DNA of 64,000 nucleotides, taken from the NCBI RefSeq assembly GCF_910580175.1, contig NZ_CAJTXD010000006.1, positions 124,001-188,000 of the forward strand. Direction: 5' to 3'. Below, piece after piece: positions 34,008 to 43,323 of this stretch. The translations under genes and the position numbers were made by a program. Source of the stretch: an uncultured Alistipes sp. GTDB lineage: Bacteria > Bacteroidota > Bacteroidia > Bacteroidales > Rikenellaceae. Below the pieces are notes generated by a model, which was given only the letters and a program-made list of their open reading frames with translations, searched no databases and had not been told where the DNA came from. Positions within the stretch are counted from its first letter, which is position 1, and the number at the start of each line of letters is the position of its first letter.

Positions 34008-35615
34008 ATGGCACAACGGGAACTTTTACTCGGAGACGAAGCCCTCGCATTGGGGGCGCTCCACGCAGGACTTTCGGGTGTCTATGCCTATCCCGGCACG
34101 CCCTCGACCGAAATCGCCGAATTCATCCAGGCCCATCCCCTCGCAGCCCGACGAGGCATCCACTGCGCCTGGTCGGCGAACGAAAAAACCGCCATGGAGG
34201 AGGCATTGGGCATGTCGTTCGCCGGACGCCGCGCGCTGGTCTGCATGAAGCACGTAGGCATGAACGTCGCCGCCGACGCCTTCGTCAACGCCGCCATGAC
34301 CGGCGCCCACGGAGGACTGGTCGTCGTGGCGGCCGACGACCCCTCGATGCACTCGTCGCAGAACGAGCAGGATTCGCGCTTCTATGGCAAATTCGCCCTG
34401 ATCCCCACGTTCGAGCCTGCCACCCAACAGGAGACCTACGACATGGTGCAGGCCGCTTTCGAGCTGTCGGAGAAGTTCCGCATCCCCGTGCTGATGCGCC
34501 TGACGACCCGCATGGCCCATTCGCGGGCCGTGGTCGAAACCCGGGAGGCGCGCGAGGAGAATCCCATGCGGTGTCCTGAAGAAGAGAAGAAGCGGCAATG
34601 GGTACTGATGCCCGGCAATTCGCGCGTGCGCTACAAAGCGCTGCTCGACGACAACACGCGCTTCGAACAAGAAGCCGAAGAAAGCCGCTTCAACCGCTAT
34701 ACCGACGCTCCCGACAAATCGCTGGGCATCATAGCCTGCGGCATAGCCTACAACTATGTGATGGAGAACTTCCCGCAAGGCGCGCCCCACCCGGTGCTGA
34801 AGATTTCGCAATACCCCCTGCCCGCCGACCTGATCCGCCGAATGGCCGCCGAATGCCAAGCCCTGCTGATCGCGGAGGAGGGGCAGCCCGTGGTCGAAGA
34901 AGCGGTGCGCGGCGTACTCCCGGCTCCGGTCGAAATCCGCGGCCGGCTCTCGGGGCAGCTGCCCCGCACGGGCGAACTGACACCCGACAGCCTGCGCGCC
35001 GCCCTGGGGCTGGCCCCGCTGGAAGCCCACGCCGCAAGCCGCATCGTCGTGCCCCGTCCGCCCGCCTTGTGCCAAGGCTGCGGCCACCGCGACATGTATG
35101 CCGCGCTGACCGAGGTGGTGCGCGAAGAACACCCCGAAGCCAAGGTTTTCAGCGACATCGGCTGCTATACGCTGGGGTGGCTGGCACCTTTCCATGCCAT
35201 CGACACAGTGGTCGACATGGGGGCTTCGATTACCATGGCCAAAGGCGCCGCCGACGCAGGACTGCACCCCTCTATTGCCGTGATCGGAGACTCGACCTTC
35301 ACCCACTCGGGCATGACGGGACTGCTGGACGCCGTGAACGAACGAAGCCCCATCACGGTAATCATCTCCGACAATCTGACCACGGGCATGACCGGCGGCC
35401 AGGATTCGGCCGGCACGGGACGACTGGAGCAGATATGCACAGGCCTGGGTGTCGACCCGGCGCACATCCGTGTGGTGGTGCCCCTGCCCAAGAACCGCGA
35501 AGAACTCAAGCAGATGATCCGCGAAGAGATCGCCTACGAGGGCGTATCGGTCATCATCCCGCGCCGCGAGTGCATTCAGACGGCCAAACGCCACACCGCA
35601 GCGGCTAAAAAGTAA
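34008..35615 (+). CDS. iorA: Indolepyruvate ferredoxin oxidoreductase, alpha subunit
   Basis: A 535-residue TPP enzyme subunit that oxidatively decarboxylates aryl pyruvates to aryl-acetyl-CoA, reducing ferredoxin. The N-terminal pyrimidine-binding part has LSGVYAYPGTPSTEIAEF and CAWSANEKTAMEEALG. The C-terminal TPP-binding part has LCQGCGHRDMY, FSDIGCYTLG and GDSTFTHSGMTGLLDAVNE. The protein ends at RRECIQTAKRH, without the C-terminal two-[4Fe-4S] ferredoxin domain of archaeal IorA, so electrons must pass to an external acceptor. The start at 34008 follows LLM-like non-coding sequence. It is first in a four-gene operon. Confidence 0.92.
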   Translation: MAQRELLLGDEALALGALHAGLSGVYAYPGTPSTEIAEFIQAHPLAARRGIHCAWSANEKTAMEEALGMSFAGRRALVCMKHVGMNVAADAFVNAAMTGAHGGLVVVAADDPSMHSSQNEQDSRFYGKFALIPTFEPATQQETYDMVQAAFELSEKFRIPVLMRLTTRMAHSRAVVETREAREENPMRCPEEEKKRQWVLMPGNSRVRYKALLDDNTRFEQEAEESRFNRYTDAPDKSLGIIACGIAYNYVMENFPQGAPHPVLKISQYPLPADLIRRMAAECQALLIAEEGQPVVEEAVRGVLPAPVEIRGRLSGQLPRTGELTPDSLRAALGLAPLEAHAASRIVVPRPPALCQGCGHRDMYAALTEVVREEHPEAKVFSDIGCYTLGWLAPFHAIDTVVDMGASITMAKGAADAGLHPSIAVIGDSTFTHSGMTGLLDAVNERSPITVIISDNLTTGMTGGQDSAGTGRLEQICTGLGVDPAHIRVVVPLPKNREELKQMIREEIAYEGVSVIIPRRECIQTAKRHTAAAKK

Positions 35616-35693
35616 GGTTCGTGCCGAACCGCACGGCGGCAGACCGCACCCTGTCGAAGCGAACGACCGCCGCATGAACTTAAAACAACGACG

Positions 35694-36281
35694 ATGAAAA
35701 AAGACATCATACTTTCGGGCGTCGGAGGACAAGGCATCCTCTCGATCGCCACGGTCATAGGCCGCGCGGCCCTGAACGAGGGATTGCAGATCAAGCAGGC
35801 CGAAGTGCACGGCATGAGCCAGCGCGGCGGCGACGTACAATCGAACCTGCGCCTCAGCTCGGAGCAGATACACTCCGACCTGATTCCGCAGGGCGCCGCC
35901 GACATCGTGATTTCGCTCGAACCGATGGAAGCGCTGCGCTACCTGCCCTGGCTGGCGGCGGACGGCTGGATCGTGACGAACACGGTGCCGTTCAAAAACA
36001 TAGACAACTACCCGGACGAAGCGGTCCTGACCCAAGCCCTGGGCGCCCTGCCGCGCGTCGTGGTGCTCGACGCCGAGGCCATCGCCCGCGAAGCCGCATC
36101 GCCCCGTTCGGCCAACATGGCGCTGCTGGGAGCCACGGCGCCGCTGCTCGGACTCGAAATCGGGCTGCTCGAACAAGGCATCCGCGACATCTTCGCCCGC
36201 AAGGGCGATACGGTCGTCGAGCAAAACCTCGCGGCATTCCGCGCAGGATATGCCCACGCAAAAAAACAGATCGAACCATGA
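35694..36281 (+). CDS. iorB: Indolepyruvate ferredoxin oxidoreductase, beta subunit
   Basis: A 195-residue gamma-type 2-oxoacid oxidoreductase domain. The N-terminus has DIILSGVGGQGILSIATVIG, and EVHGMSQRGGDVQSNLRL is the family signature. It partners with IorA for CoA-dependent cleavage. It lies 78 nt downstream of iorA and overlaps the aminotransferase start by 4 nt (ATGA). Confidence 0.93.
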   Translation: MKKDIILSGVGGQGILSIATVIGRAALNEGLQIKQAEVHGMSQRGGDVQSNLRLSSEQIHSDLIPQGAADIVISLEPMEALRYLPWLAADGWIVTNTVPFKNIDNYPDEAVLTQALGALPRVVVLDAEAIAREAASPRSANMALLGATAPLLGLEIGLLEQGIRDIFARKGDTVVEQNLAAFRAGYAHAKKQIEP

Positions 36282-37597
36282 CCCCGCTGCCCCTCCCTGC
36301 CGCGACGCTCCGCACGGTGCTGGAGCGTCTGGACATCGCCGACATCGCCCAGGCGACCATACGCCAGTCGGGCGACATCGCCCGCATGCTGGAAAAGGAA
36401 ACGGGCGTCGAATTCCTGCATCTGGAAATGGGCATTCCGGGGCTGCCGCCCCAACAGGCGGGCGTCGAAGCCGAGTGCGCGGCCCTGCGACGAGGCGTGG
36501 CATCGGTCTACCCCAACATGTTCGGCATCCCCGAATTCAAGCAGGCCGCCTCGCGCTTCATCCGGGCGTTCCTCGACATCGGCATCGCCCCCAAGGGGTG
36601 CATCCCCACGGTGGGATCGATGCAGGGCAGTTTCACAGCCTTTCTGCTCTGCTCGCAACTCGACCCCCGCAAGGACACCATCCTTTTCATCGACCCAGGA
36701 TTCCCCGTACAACGCAACCAAGTGCATATTCTGGGCATACGCAGCGAATCGTTCGACATCTACGAATACCGCGCCGAGAAGCTGGGGCCGAAACTCGAAA
36801 GCTACCTGGCCACGGGACGCATCGCAGCGATCGTCTACTCGAATCCCAACAACCCCGCCTGGATCTGCCTGACCGAAGACGAATTGCGCACCATCGGCGA
36901 GCTGGCCACGCGCCACGACACCGTAGTGATCGAAGACTTGGCCTACCTCTGCATGGACTTCCGCAAGCCGCTGGGCCGGCCTTTCGAAGCGCCGTTCCAA
37001 GCCAGCGTCGCACGATATACGGACAACTACATCCTGATGCTCTCCGGCTCGAAGATTTTCAGCTACGCCGGCCAGCGCATCGCGGCGATCGCCATTTCGG
37101 ACAAACTCTACGCCCGCGAATACTCCGCGCTGCGCCAACGCTACGGCATCGGCCGCCTGGGCGATGCCTACGTACTGGCTATCCTCTATGCCGCATCGTC
37201 GGGCACCAGCCACTCGGCCCAATACGCCCTGGCCGCGATGTTCGACGCCGCAGCCGACGGGCAGCTGGACTTCGTGGGCGAAGCCTCCGAATATGCCCGT
37301 CGGGCCTCCCTGACCAAAGCGGCGTTCCTGCGCCACGGATTCCGCATCGTCTACGACAAAGACCAGGAGGAAGAGGTCAGCGACGGATTCTTCTACACGA
37401 TCGGCTACCCGGGCCTGAGCGGATCGGAACTGCTGCGCGAGTTGCTGCTGTGCGGCATCTGCGCCATAGCCCTGTCGCTTACCGGCAGCCGGCAGGAGGG
37501 CATCCGGGTCTGCATCTCGCAGATGAACCGCCCCCAGCAGTTCGACATGCTGGAAGAACGCCTCGCCCTTTTCGCACGAACCCACCCGCTCGAATAA
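36278..37597 (+). CDS. PLP-dependent aminotransferase, class I/II
   Basis: A 439-residue fold-type I aminotransferase. The Asn/Asp pair lies in YSNPNNPAW and VIEDLAYLCMDF, and the Schiff-base Lys is K259 in SGSKIFSYAGQR. Next to IorAB it most likely makes the aryl or branched 2-oxo acid substrate from an amino acid (inference). It is coupled to iorB by overlap and followed 8 nt later by the CoA-transferase gene. Confidence 0.88.
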   Translation: MTPLPLPAATLRTVLERLDIADIAQATIRQSGDIARMLEKETGVEFLHLEMGIPGLPPQQAGVEAECAALRRGVASVYPNMFGIPEFKQAASRFIRAFLDIGIAPKGCIPTVGSMQGSFTAFLLCSQLDPRKDTILFIDPGFPVQRNQVHILGIRSESFDIYEYRAEKLGPKLESYLATGRIAAIVYSNPNNPAWICLTEDELRTIGELATRHDTVVIEDLAYLCMDFRKPLGRPFEAPFQASVARYTDNYILMLSGSKIFSYAGQRIAAIAISDKLYAREYSALRQRYGIGRLGDAYVLAILYAASSGTSHSAQYALAAMFDAAADGQLDFVGEASEYARRASLTKAAFLRHGFRIVYDKDQEEEVSDGFFYTIGYPGLSGSELLRELLLCGICAIALSLTGSRQEGIRVCISQMNRPQQFDMLEERLALFARTHPLE

Positions 37598-37605
37598 CCC
37601 CGCCT

Positions 37606-38898
37606 ATGAAATCCATTTCTGCCGCCGAAGCCGTTCGGCTCATCCGCTCCCGCCAGAGCGTCTACATCCAAGGCAGCACCTCGATTCCCGAAACGCTCGT
37701 CGCCGCGCTGGCCGACCGCGGGCCGGAGCTGGAGGACGTAAAACTCTATTCGGGTTTCGCTGTGGGCCGAGCCGACGCCCCCTACTGCCGTCCCGAATAC
37801 AAAGATGCCTTCCGGGTCAACAGCCTTTTCGTGGCCAACAACATCCGCCGTTGGCTGGCCGAGGGCTACGGACAGACCATACCCGCCTTTCTGGGCGAAA
37901 TCCCGGGGCTGTTCCGCGACGGCACGCTGCCCGTCGACGTGGCGCTGCTCAACTTGTCGCTACCCAACGCCGAGGGCTACTGCTCCTACGGCGTGTCGGC
38001 CGATCTGGCGGTCTCGGCCGTAGAATGCGCCAAGATCGTGATCGGACAGATCAATCCCCGCATGCCTTTCTCCTACGGCGACGCCTTGATCCATGTTTCG
38101 CGGCTGGCCGCGGTCGTCGAAGTCGACGAACCGCTGGTCGAAGTGCCGACGGCCGCCCCGACCGAGACCGAAACCCGCATCGGCCGGAGCATCGCCGAAC
38201 TGATCCCCGACGGCGCCACGCTCCAAATCGGCGTGGGCGGCATCCCCAACGCGGTGCTCGCGGCACTCAAGGATCACAAACACCTGGGGCTGCACACCGA
38301 AGCGATGACCGACGGGGTGCTGCCGCTGCTGGAGAGCGGCGTGATCGACAACTCGCAGAAGAAGGTGCTGCCCGGAACGACCGTCGCGTCGCTGGCTCTG
38401 GGTTCGCGCAAGCTCTACGACTATATGGACTACCGCAAGGATCTGCTGATGAAAGATGTGGCCTGGACGAACGACCCGTTCCGCATCCGCGAGAATCCCC
38501 GCGTGATGGCAATCAACTCGGCCGTAGAGGTCGACCTCACGGGACAGGTATGCGCCGATTCGGTAGGCGAACGCATCATTTCGGGTGTCGGCGGCCAGCA
38601 CGACTTCATGTACGGCGGCGCACTCTCCGAGGGCGGCAAGACCTTCATCGCCATCCCCTCGACCACCCCGAAGGGCGAGTCGAAAATCCGCGCACGGCTG
38701 ACGGCCGGAGCAGGCGTCGTGACGACGCGCCACATGGTGCAACATATCGTTACCGAATTCGGTGTGGCGCACCTGCGCGGCAAGAACCTGGCCCAACGTG
38801 CCCGGGCCTTGATCGGCATCGCCCACCCCAGCGTGCGCGAAGACCTCGAACGGGCCGCCTGCGAACGCTTCGGCTACTCGTTCATCCACTGCAAATAG
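37606..38898 (+). CDS. Acetyl-CoA hydrolase/transferase family protein
   Basis: A 430-residue family I-like CoA transferase. The start at 37606 (MKSISAAEAV) is used; a longer upstream frame only overlaps the aminotransferase. Characteristic segments are QIGVGGIPNAVLAAL, LGLHTEAMTDG with the candidate catalytic Glu232, and GVGGQHDFMYGGALSEGG. Such enzymes move CoA between acyl groups, for example aryl-acetyl-CoA plus acetate to aryl-acetate plus acetyl-CoA, which would conserve the thioester energy made by IorAB. It ends the operon before a strong terminator. Confidence 0.9.
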   Translation: MKSISAAEAVRLIRSRQSVYIQGSTSIPETLVAALADRGPELEDVKLYSGFAVGRADAPYCRPEYKDAFRVNSLFVANNIRRWLAEGYGQTIPAFLGEIPGLFRDGTLPVDVALLNLSLPNAEGYCSYGVSADLAVSAVECAKIVIGQINPRMPFSYGDALIHVSRLAAVVEVDEPLVEVPTAAPTETETRIGRSIAELIPDGATLQIGVGGIPNAVLAALKDHKHLGLHTEAMTDGVLPLLESGVIDNSQKKVLPGTTVASLALGSRKLYDYMDYRKDLLMKDVAWTNDPFRIRENPRVMAINSAVEVDLTGQVCADSVGERIISGVGGQHDFMYGGALSEGGKTFIAIPSTTPKGESKIRARLTAGAGVVTTRHMVQHIVTEFGVAHLRGKNLAQRARALIGIAHPSVREDLERAACERFGYSFIHCK

Positions 38899-38944
38899 AA
38901 AAGCATCGCCCCGGCCGCGCATGAGCAGCCGGGGCGATGCTTTT
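38899..38944. terminator. Strong bidirectional terminator
   Basis: Perfect 17-bp stem: AAAAGCATCGCCCCGGC (38899-38915) with GCCGGGGCGATGCTTTT (38928-38944). The A/T ends make it usable from both strands. It separates the convergent iorAB operon and S46 peptidase gene. Confidence 0.92.
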
Positions 38945-38980
38945 GTATCGGGAGCGCTCCGGCGCCCCGATCGTCGGGTT

Positions 38981-41152
38981 CTACTTCTCGAACCGCATTT
39001 CATCGAGCAACCAGCCGGCACCGGCGTATTTCTCGATGACCCACATCACATAACGAATATCCACGCACACCGTGCGCGACAACTCGGGATGGAACCACAC
39101 GTCGCCGGCCATCGACTCGCGGTTGCCGTCGAACGCCAGTCCGATCAGCCGCCCGCGCCCGTCGAGCACCGGGCTGCCCGAATTGCCGCCCGTGATGTCG
39201 TTGTCGGTCAGGAAATCGACATACAACACGCCCTTTTCGCCCCAACGGCCCCAATCCTTGGCCTCGATGAGCGAACGCATACGCTCGTCGACCCGATACT
39301 CGTATTGCGCCGGATCGTACTTCTCCTGATAACCTGCAACGGTAGACCGCGAATCGTAGCGCACGCCGTCGGCAGAAGCCAAAGGCTTGACCGTTCCGTA
39401 GGAGAGCCGCATCGTCGAATTGGCATTGGGATACTGCGGCACGCCGCATGCCTCACGGAAATCGTAGAGCGCCTCGGCATAGCGTCGTTCGGTCGCACCG
39501 ACCTGCACATGAGCCTTCTTCTCGGCCCGGGACACAGCCCCCGTGAAACGCTGCACGGCGACCGATCCGGCCAACGTGACCAACGGATCGCGGCGAAGAT
39601 CGTCCGCAGCGCAATCATCGGCGAAACGGGCTTCGTAACGCCCGGCCGACGAACAGAACGAAGCATCGAAAGCCTCGCGCGCCATCCGGTCGGCATCGCC
39701 GCCGGCCCGGTCGAACATCGCGGTCAGCCCCTCGCCCCACATGGCGCGCGGCACCGAAGCGGTAAAATTGACCATCATCCGGGCCAGCAAATCACGGTCG
39801 GTATCGACGTCGTAGTTGCGCCGCAGCCGCGAAGCCCCCTCGACGATACCCCGTGCATCGCGGTCGGCGAGTCGCAGCGTATCGCGCCCCTGACGGTCGA
39901 GTTTATCCAGAAAAGAAACCACCCGATTGGCCGCAAGCAACGCCTGGCTGGGGCCTAACCACGACTCGCGGAAATGGTTGAGGTGGCGTTCGGCATCGCG
40001 CCGCACGCCGTAACCCCGCTCCAAGTCGGCCAACACCGAACCGTATCCGGCCCGGCGAGCCGAATCGGCTTCGATCCACCGCTGCATCCGGCGCTCCTCG
40101 TCGCGCCGCACATCGGCCACGCCGAAGCGCCGCAAACACTTGTTCTCCCACTTGGCATAGTCGGCGTAGTTGCTCAATCCGAAATAAGCATCGGAATAAG
40201 CCATGCGCACCCGCGGAGCACGCTCCATGTGGCGGCGCAAGATGTCCATCCGCTCGTGGCGGTTCTTTACCACGATCGGATTGCGCACGTGCTGCTTCTC
40301 ATCGATGGCAAACGACGAAGCATAGCGGTTCGTGCGTCCGGGATAGCCGATGACCATGGCAAAGTCGCCGTCGTGCACGCCCCGCGTCGCCACGCTCAAC
40401 ACGCGGCGAGGCCGCAGCGGCACGTTGTCGGGGCTGTAAGCCGCCGGACGGCCGTCGGGCGAAGCGTAGACGCGGTAAAGCGCGAAATCGCCCTTGTGCT
40501 GGGGCCAGCCCCAATTATCGAAGTCGCCGCCGAACGCACCGATCGCGACCGGAGGGGCGCCGACCAGCCGCACATCGCGGTAGACGTCGTAGTAACACAT
40601 CAAAAACAAACGCCCGCCCCACATCGAGACGCACGAAACCTCGCAATCGGTGTCGGCACCGTAACGCTTTTCGAGGTCGGCATACAACCGCCGCATGGCC
40701 ATGACGCCCCACGTGCCGGCGGCCTTGCGCTCGGCGATCATCGCCTGCGCCTGGTCCGTCACATCGACCGCCCGGCGCAAAAAGGAGACGGTTTTCCCCG
40801 GAACGGGGATTTCATCCTCGGCCTCGCGCGCCCAAAACCCCTCTTCGAGATAGTTATGCTCGGGAGTCGAGAGGGCGCAGATGTCGCTGAAAGCGACATG
40901 ATGATTGGTAATCATCAAGCCCCGGTCGGAAATCATGCTTCCCGATCCCATGCCGCCGTCGACCGCCACCACGGCGTCCGACAAGGCGACGGATAACTCG
41001 TCGTAGATCTCCTGCGGGGAGAGCTTCAATCCTTCGGCCCGCATCCGGGGATAAATCTCCCGGAGCCGCTGGACGAGCCACATCCCCTCGTCGGCCGACG
41101 CACTGCCGACGGCCAACAACAACACGGCGCCAAGCGCCCATATCCGTTTCAT
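38981..41152 (-). CDS. S46-family dipeptidyl peptidase (DPP7/DPP11 type)
   Basis: A 723-residue periplasmic serine exopeptidase that removes dipeptides. The signal peptide is LGAVLLLAVGSASA. The chymotrypsin-like half holds the catalytic His in MITNHHVAFSD (H84/H85) and the nucleophile S658 in GNSGSPVLDG; the Asp lies in the FGGDFDNWGWPQH segment. The residue 18 positions after the Ser is Gly (FDGN), which leans to DPP7 (hydrophobic P1) rather than DPP11 (Arg there); this is from memory of the family. It follows the polyferredoxin gene by 61 nt on the same strand. Confidence 0.9.
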   Translation of the reverse strand: MKRIWALGAVLLLAVGSASADEGMWLVQRLREIYPRMRAEGLKLSPQEIYDELSVALSDAVVAVDGGMGSGSMISDRGLMITNHHVAFSDICALSTPEHNYLEEGFWAREAEDEIPVPGKTVSFLRRAVDVTDQAQAMIAERKAAGTWGVMAMRRLYADLEKRYGADTDCEVSCVSMWGGRLFLMCYYDVYRDVRLVGAPPVAIGAFGGDFDNWGWPQHKGDFALYRVYASPDGRPAAYSPDNVPLRPRRVLSVATRGVHDGDFAMVIGYPGRTNRYASSFAIDEKQHVRNPIVVKNRHERMDILRRHMERAPRVRMAYSDAYFGLSNYADYAKWENKCLRRFGVADVRRDEERRMQRWIEADSARRAGYGSVLADLERGYGVRRDAERHLNHFRESWLGPSQALLAANRVVSFLDKLDRQGRDTLRLADRDARGIVEGASRLRRNYDVDTDRDLLARMMVNFTASVPRAMWGEGLTAMFDRAGGDADRMAREAFDASFCSSAGRYEARFADDCAADDLRRDPLVTLAGSVAVQRFTGAVSRAEKKAHVQVGATERRYAEALYDFREACGVPQYPNANSTMRLSYGTVKPLASADGVRYDSRSTVAGYQEKYDPAQYEYRVDERMRSLIEAKDWGRWGEKGVLYVDFLTDNDITGGNSGSPVLDGRGRLIGLAFDGNRESMAGDVWFHPELSRTVCVDIRYVMWVIEKYAGAGWLLDEMRFEK

Positions 41153-41169
41153 GGATCAACGTTTTTATT

Positions 41170-41208
41170 CGGGAGCCGGCATCCGCAAAAAGGGGCGGCC
41201 AGCTCCCG
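41170..41208. other. Hairpin between the polyferredoxin and peptidase genes
   Basis: CGGGAGC (41170-41176) and GCTCCCG (41202-41208) can pair. On the minus strand no U-run follows, so it is not a clear terminator for the gene it follows; it may be an mRNA processing or attenuation structure. Confidence 0.35.
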
Positions 41209-41213
41209 ATCTT

Positions 41214-43172
41214 TTACTTTTGTTCGACCGTACGGCCCGGTGCCGAGAACTTCAACCGCGGGTCGGCCTCCTGGAACGTGCCGTCAGCCATGCGCAGCGT
41301 CCACTTCGGAGCCTGGAAAATGTCGCTCCAGATGCGGGCGTCGCTCCACATCGACCGCACGTAATGCAACCGCATGACAGGCGTGACGCCGCGCAGCACG
41401 AAGTCGACCGAGACGATGCCGTCCGTACACGAAAGGAAACTCTTGAAATAAGGGAATGCCTGGCGCACGAGCAACTTCTCGATCGCCGGGAACTCCATTT
41501 CGTAAACCGCCTTGGGGAAACGCTCGTCGTCGCCCCATTTTTCGAGGTTGGCCACGAAACGCCCCGACATCTTCTCGATATCGCGGAACATCACGGCGAC
41601 GAACTCCTCGCGCGAAACGAGGCTCCGGCCGGCGGCGCAACTTTTCAGCTCGGTGTGCATCGGGATGACCTTCTCGCCCTCCTTGGTCTTCATGGTCAAC
41701 TCCTTGGCGTTGATCGCGCGGGCGAAAGCCTCCTCGTCGATGCGGGCTGCGGGATCGGCATAGACCGTCACATCGACCGGACAAGCGAACTCGGCCGTAA
41801 AGCCGTAGACGCCCTCGATGCGCTGAAGCACCATGCCGAAATAAACCATGTCCATGCGGTCGTGCAGGCCCTCGACACCCAACTTGACGACCTCGAGCAT
41901 CGGCACGCTTTCGTCGGGCGTGGCATACTTGCGCAACGTAGGAGTAAAGATCGCAGCCTGAATCTTCAACGTATCGGTAACCGCCGGGTCGTAGGTTACC
42001 TCAATCCCGTGACGCCGCACGAACGTCCGCACGCCATAGACACCCGGCACGCTCTGCATCTTGGCTGCGAAAGCTTTCGACGAACCGAAGCACTTGATGG
42101 TCTGCAAGCCCTCCATCTGGTAGGTCTGCAACTGTTCGGCCTTCTCATAATCGCCCCACTTCTCGTCGATGGTGGGCAATTCGAGCGTCGTCCCGAGCCA
42201 GAGCGCCATGCCGAACAACGCCACGGCCAACAGCCCGGGCACCCAACGGCAAGCCGTATGGCCGTTGATCTGCAACGCACCCGTGGCGCACGACGAAATG
42301 CACTGCCCGCATAACGTACAATCGACATGCTTGACCTTAGCATCGTCGTGGATGGGAATATGATAGGGACACTTCTTCTCGCAAAGGCGGCAACTATTGC
42401 AAAGCGCCGCATCGCGCTGCACGTACACCAACGGGAAGCCGCAACTCTTCAAACGGATCGCCTCCATGAAGAAAGCCGCAATGCACACGGCCGCGAGCAC
42501 CCAGACCCAGCCGCCCCGGACGCCATAGAAATCCAACACCCAGACGGCGACCGCAGCCAGAACGACCAACGGCAAGAATTTAAAGACATTGCTGATGGCA
42601 CCCAGCGGACAGATATACTTGCACCAAAACATCTTTACCACGAAACTGCCCAAAATTACCAGCGCAAGGCTCGTGATCGACATCCACAGCACGATCTCGC
42701 CCTGGAATCCGGTAGCGGCAGCGTAGTAAGGATCGATCTTCTTGCAGAACAACTCGCTGGACGAGAGCGTGAAGTAAAGAATCGTGAAAAGCAGCACATA
42801 TTTGATGATGCGCAACCATCTGTCGGCCGTGCTGCCGACCGGCACGTCGATCTGCAAATGGAGGTTGCGGCCCATGCGGCCCAAAGCCTCGCCGACCGTT
42901 CCCAAGGGGCACAGATAGCCGCAGAAGAGCTTCGAGAAGAGGATCACGCCCACGGCCAGCACCAGACCCATCATGATCTGGAGCATCGACATCGAACAAG
43001 CCAACGAATGGTTGACCAGGTAGGTTCCGAACGCCTGCAATCCTCCGAACGGACAATATTTCTCCACGTCGACCGGCGTGTCGGAATATGCGGCCCAACC
43101 CACCGTACCGACGATGGCGGCTAATACGCCCCATTGGAGGAGGTGTTTCAAATAATTAGGTTTACGTTTCAT
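41214..43172 (-). CDS. NapH/NosR-like membrane polyferredoxin with degenerate HMA-like C-terminus
   Basis: A 652-residue inner-membrane protein. About six N-terminal helices hold two CxxxCP motifs, FCGYLCPLG and WCKYICPLG, as in NapH/NosR. Two [4Fe-4S] ferredoxin motifs follow: CNSCRLCEKKCP and CTLCGQCISSC. After a final helix the last 300 residues look like two or more ferredoxin-fold HMA-like domains (IKCFGSSKAFAAKMQSVPGV...VTYDP), but without the metal-binding CxxC. It probably transfers electrons across the membrane to an unknown periplasmic partner. It lies in a minus-strand cluster with a TonB receptor and surface lipoproteins, which suggests metal or cofactor acquisition (inference). 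Confidence 0.8.
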   Translation of the reverse strand: MKRKPNYLKHLLQWGVLAAIVGTVGWAAYSDTPVDVEKYCPFGGLQAFGTYLVNHSLACSMSMLQIMMGLVLAVGVILFSKLFCGYLCPLGTVGEALGRMGRNLHLQIDVPVGSTADRWLRIIKYVLLFTILYFTLSSSELFCKKIDPYYAAATGFQGEIVLWMSITSLALVILGSFVVKMFWCKYICPLGAISNVFKFLPLVVLAAVAVWVLDFYGVRGGWVWVLAAVCIAAFFMEAIRLKSCGFPLVYVQRDAALCNSCRLCEKKCPYHIPIHDDAKVKHVDCTLCGQCISSCATGALQINGHTACRWVPGLLAVALFGMALWLGTTLELPTIDEKWGDYEKAEQLQTYQMEGLQTIKCFGSSKAFAAKMQSVPGVYGVRTFVRRHGIEVTYDPAVTDTLKIQAAIFTPTLRKYATPDESVPMLEVVKLGVEGLHDRMDMVYFGMVLQRIEGVYGFTAEFACPVDVTVYADPAARIDEEAFARAINAKELTMKTKEGEKVIPMHTELKSCAAGRSLVSREEFVAVMFRDIEKMSGRFVANLEKWGDDERFPKAVYEMEFPAIEKLLVRQAFPYFKSFLSCTDGIVSVDFVLRGVTPVMRLHYVRSMWSDARIWSDIFQAPKWTLRMADGTFQEADPRLKFSAPGRTVEQK

Positions 43173-43198
43173 CTGTTGTCAGGTTTGTGTGTTTCGCT

Positions 43199-43247
43199 CC
43201 GCATCTTCACGGCGGAACGCCGTGCCGCCGGACGGCTCAAGATGCGG
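43199..43247. repeat. Structured intergenic element, three-way junction fold
   Basis: CCGCATCTT (43199-43207) and AAGATGCGG (43239-43247) form a perfect 9-bp outer stem. Inside is CACGGCG-GAA-CGCCGTG (43208-43224), a perfect 7-bp hairpin, and a smaller GCCG/CGGC pairing. The CCGCA...TGCGG outer ends recall the dispersed repeats at 16272 and 25021, so it may be a distant member. Confidence 0.5.
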
Positions 43248-43272
43248 TCAAACGTATTGCGATCCGGAAACG

Positions 43273-43303
43273 CACACGGGGAGCTTTCGGCAGCTCCCCT
43301 GTG
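43273..43303. terminator. Hairpin after the FISUMP gene
   Basis: GGGGAGCT (43278-43285), loop TTCGGC, AGCTCCCC (43292-43299), extended by CACA/TGTG around one bulged C. It lies 20 nt after the stop codon. The trailing U-rich tract is weak, so read-through to the polyferredoxin gene is possible. Confidence 0.55.
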
Positions 43304-43323
43304 CAAACCGGTATCGGACGCAG

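Noticed and set aside
36250..37605. Long in-frame extension upstream of the CoA-transferase gene
   Set aside because: It lies entirely over the aminotransferase gene in another frame and adds no conserved sequence; the ATG at 37606 starts the family domain.
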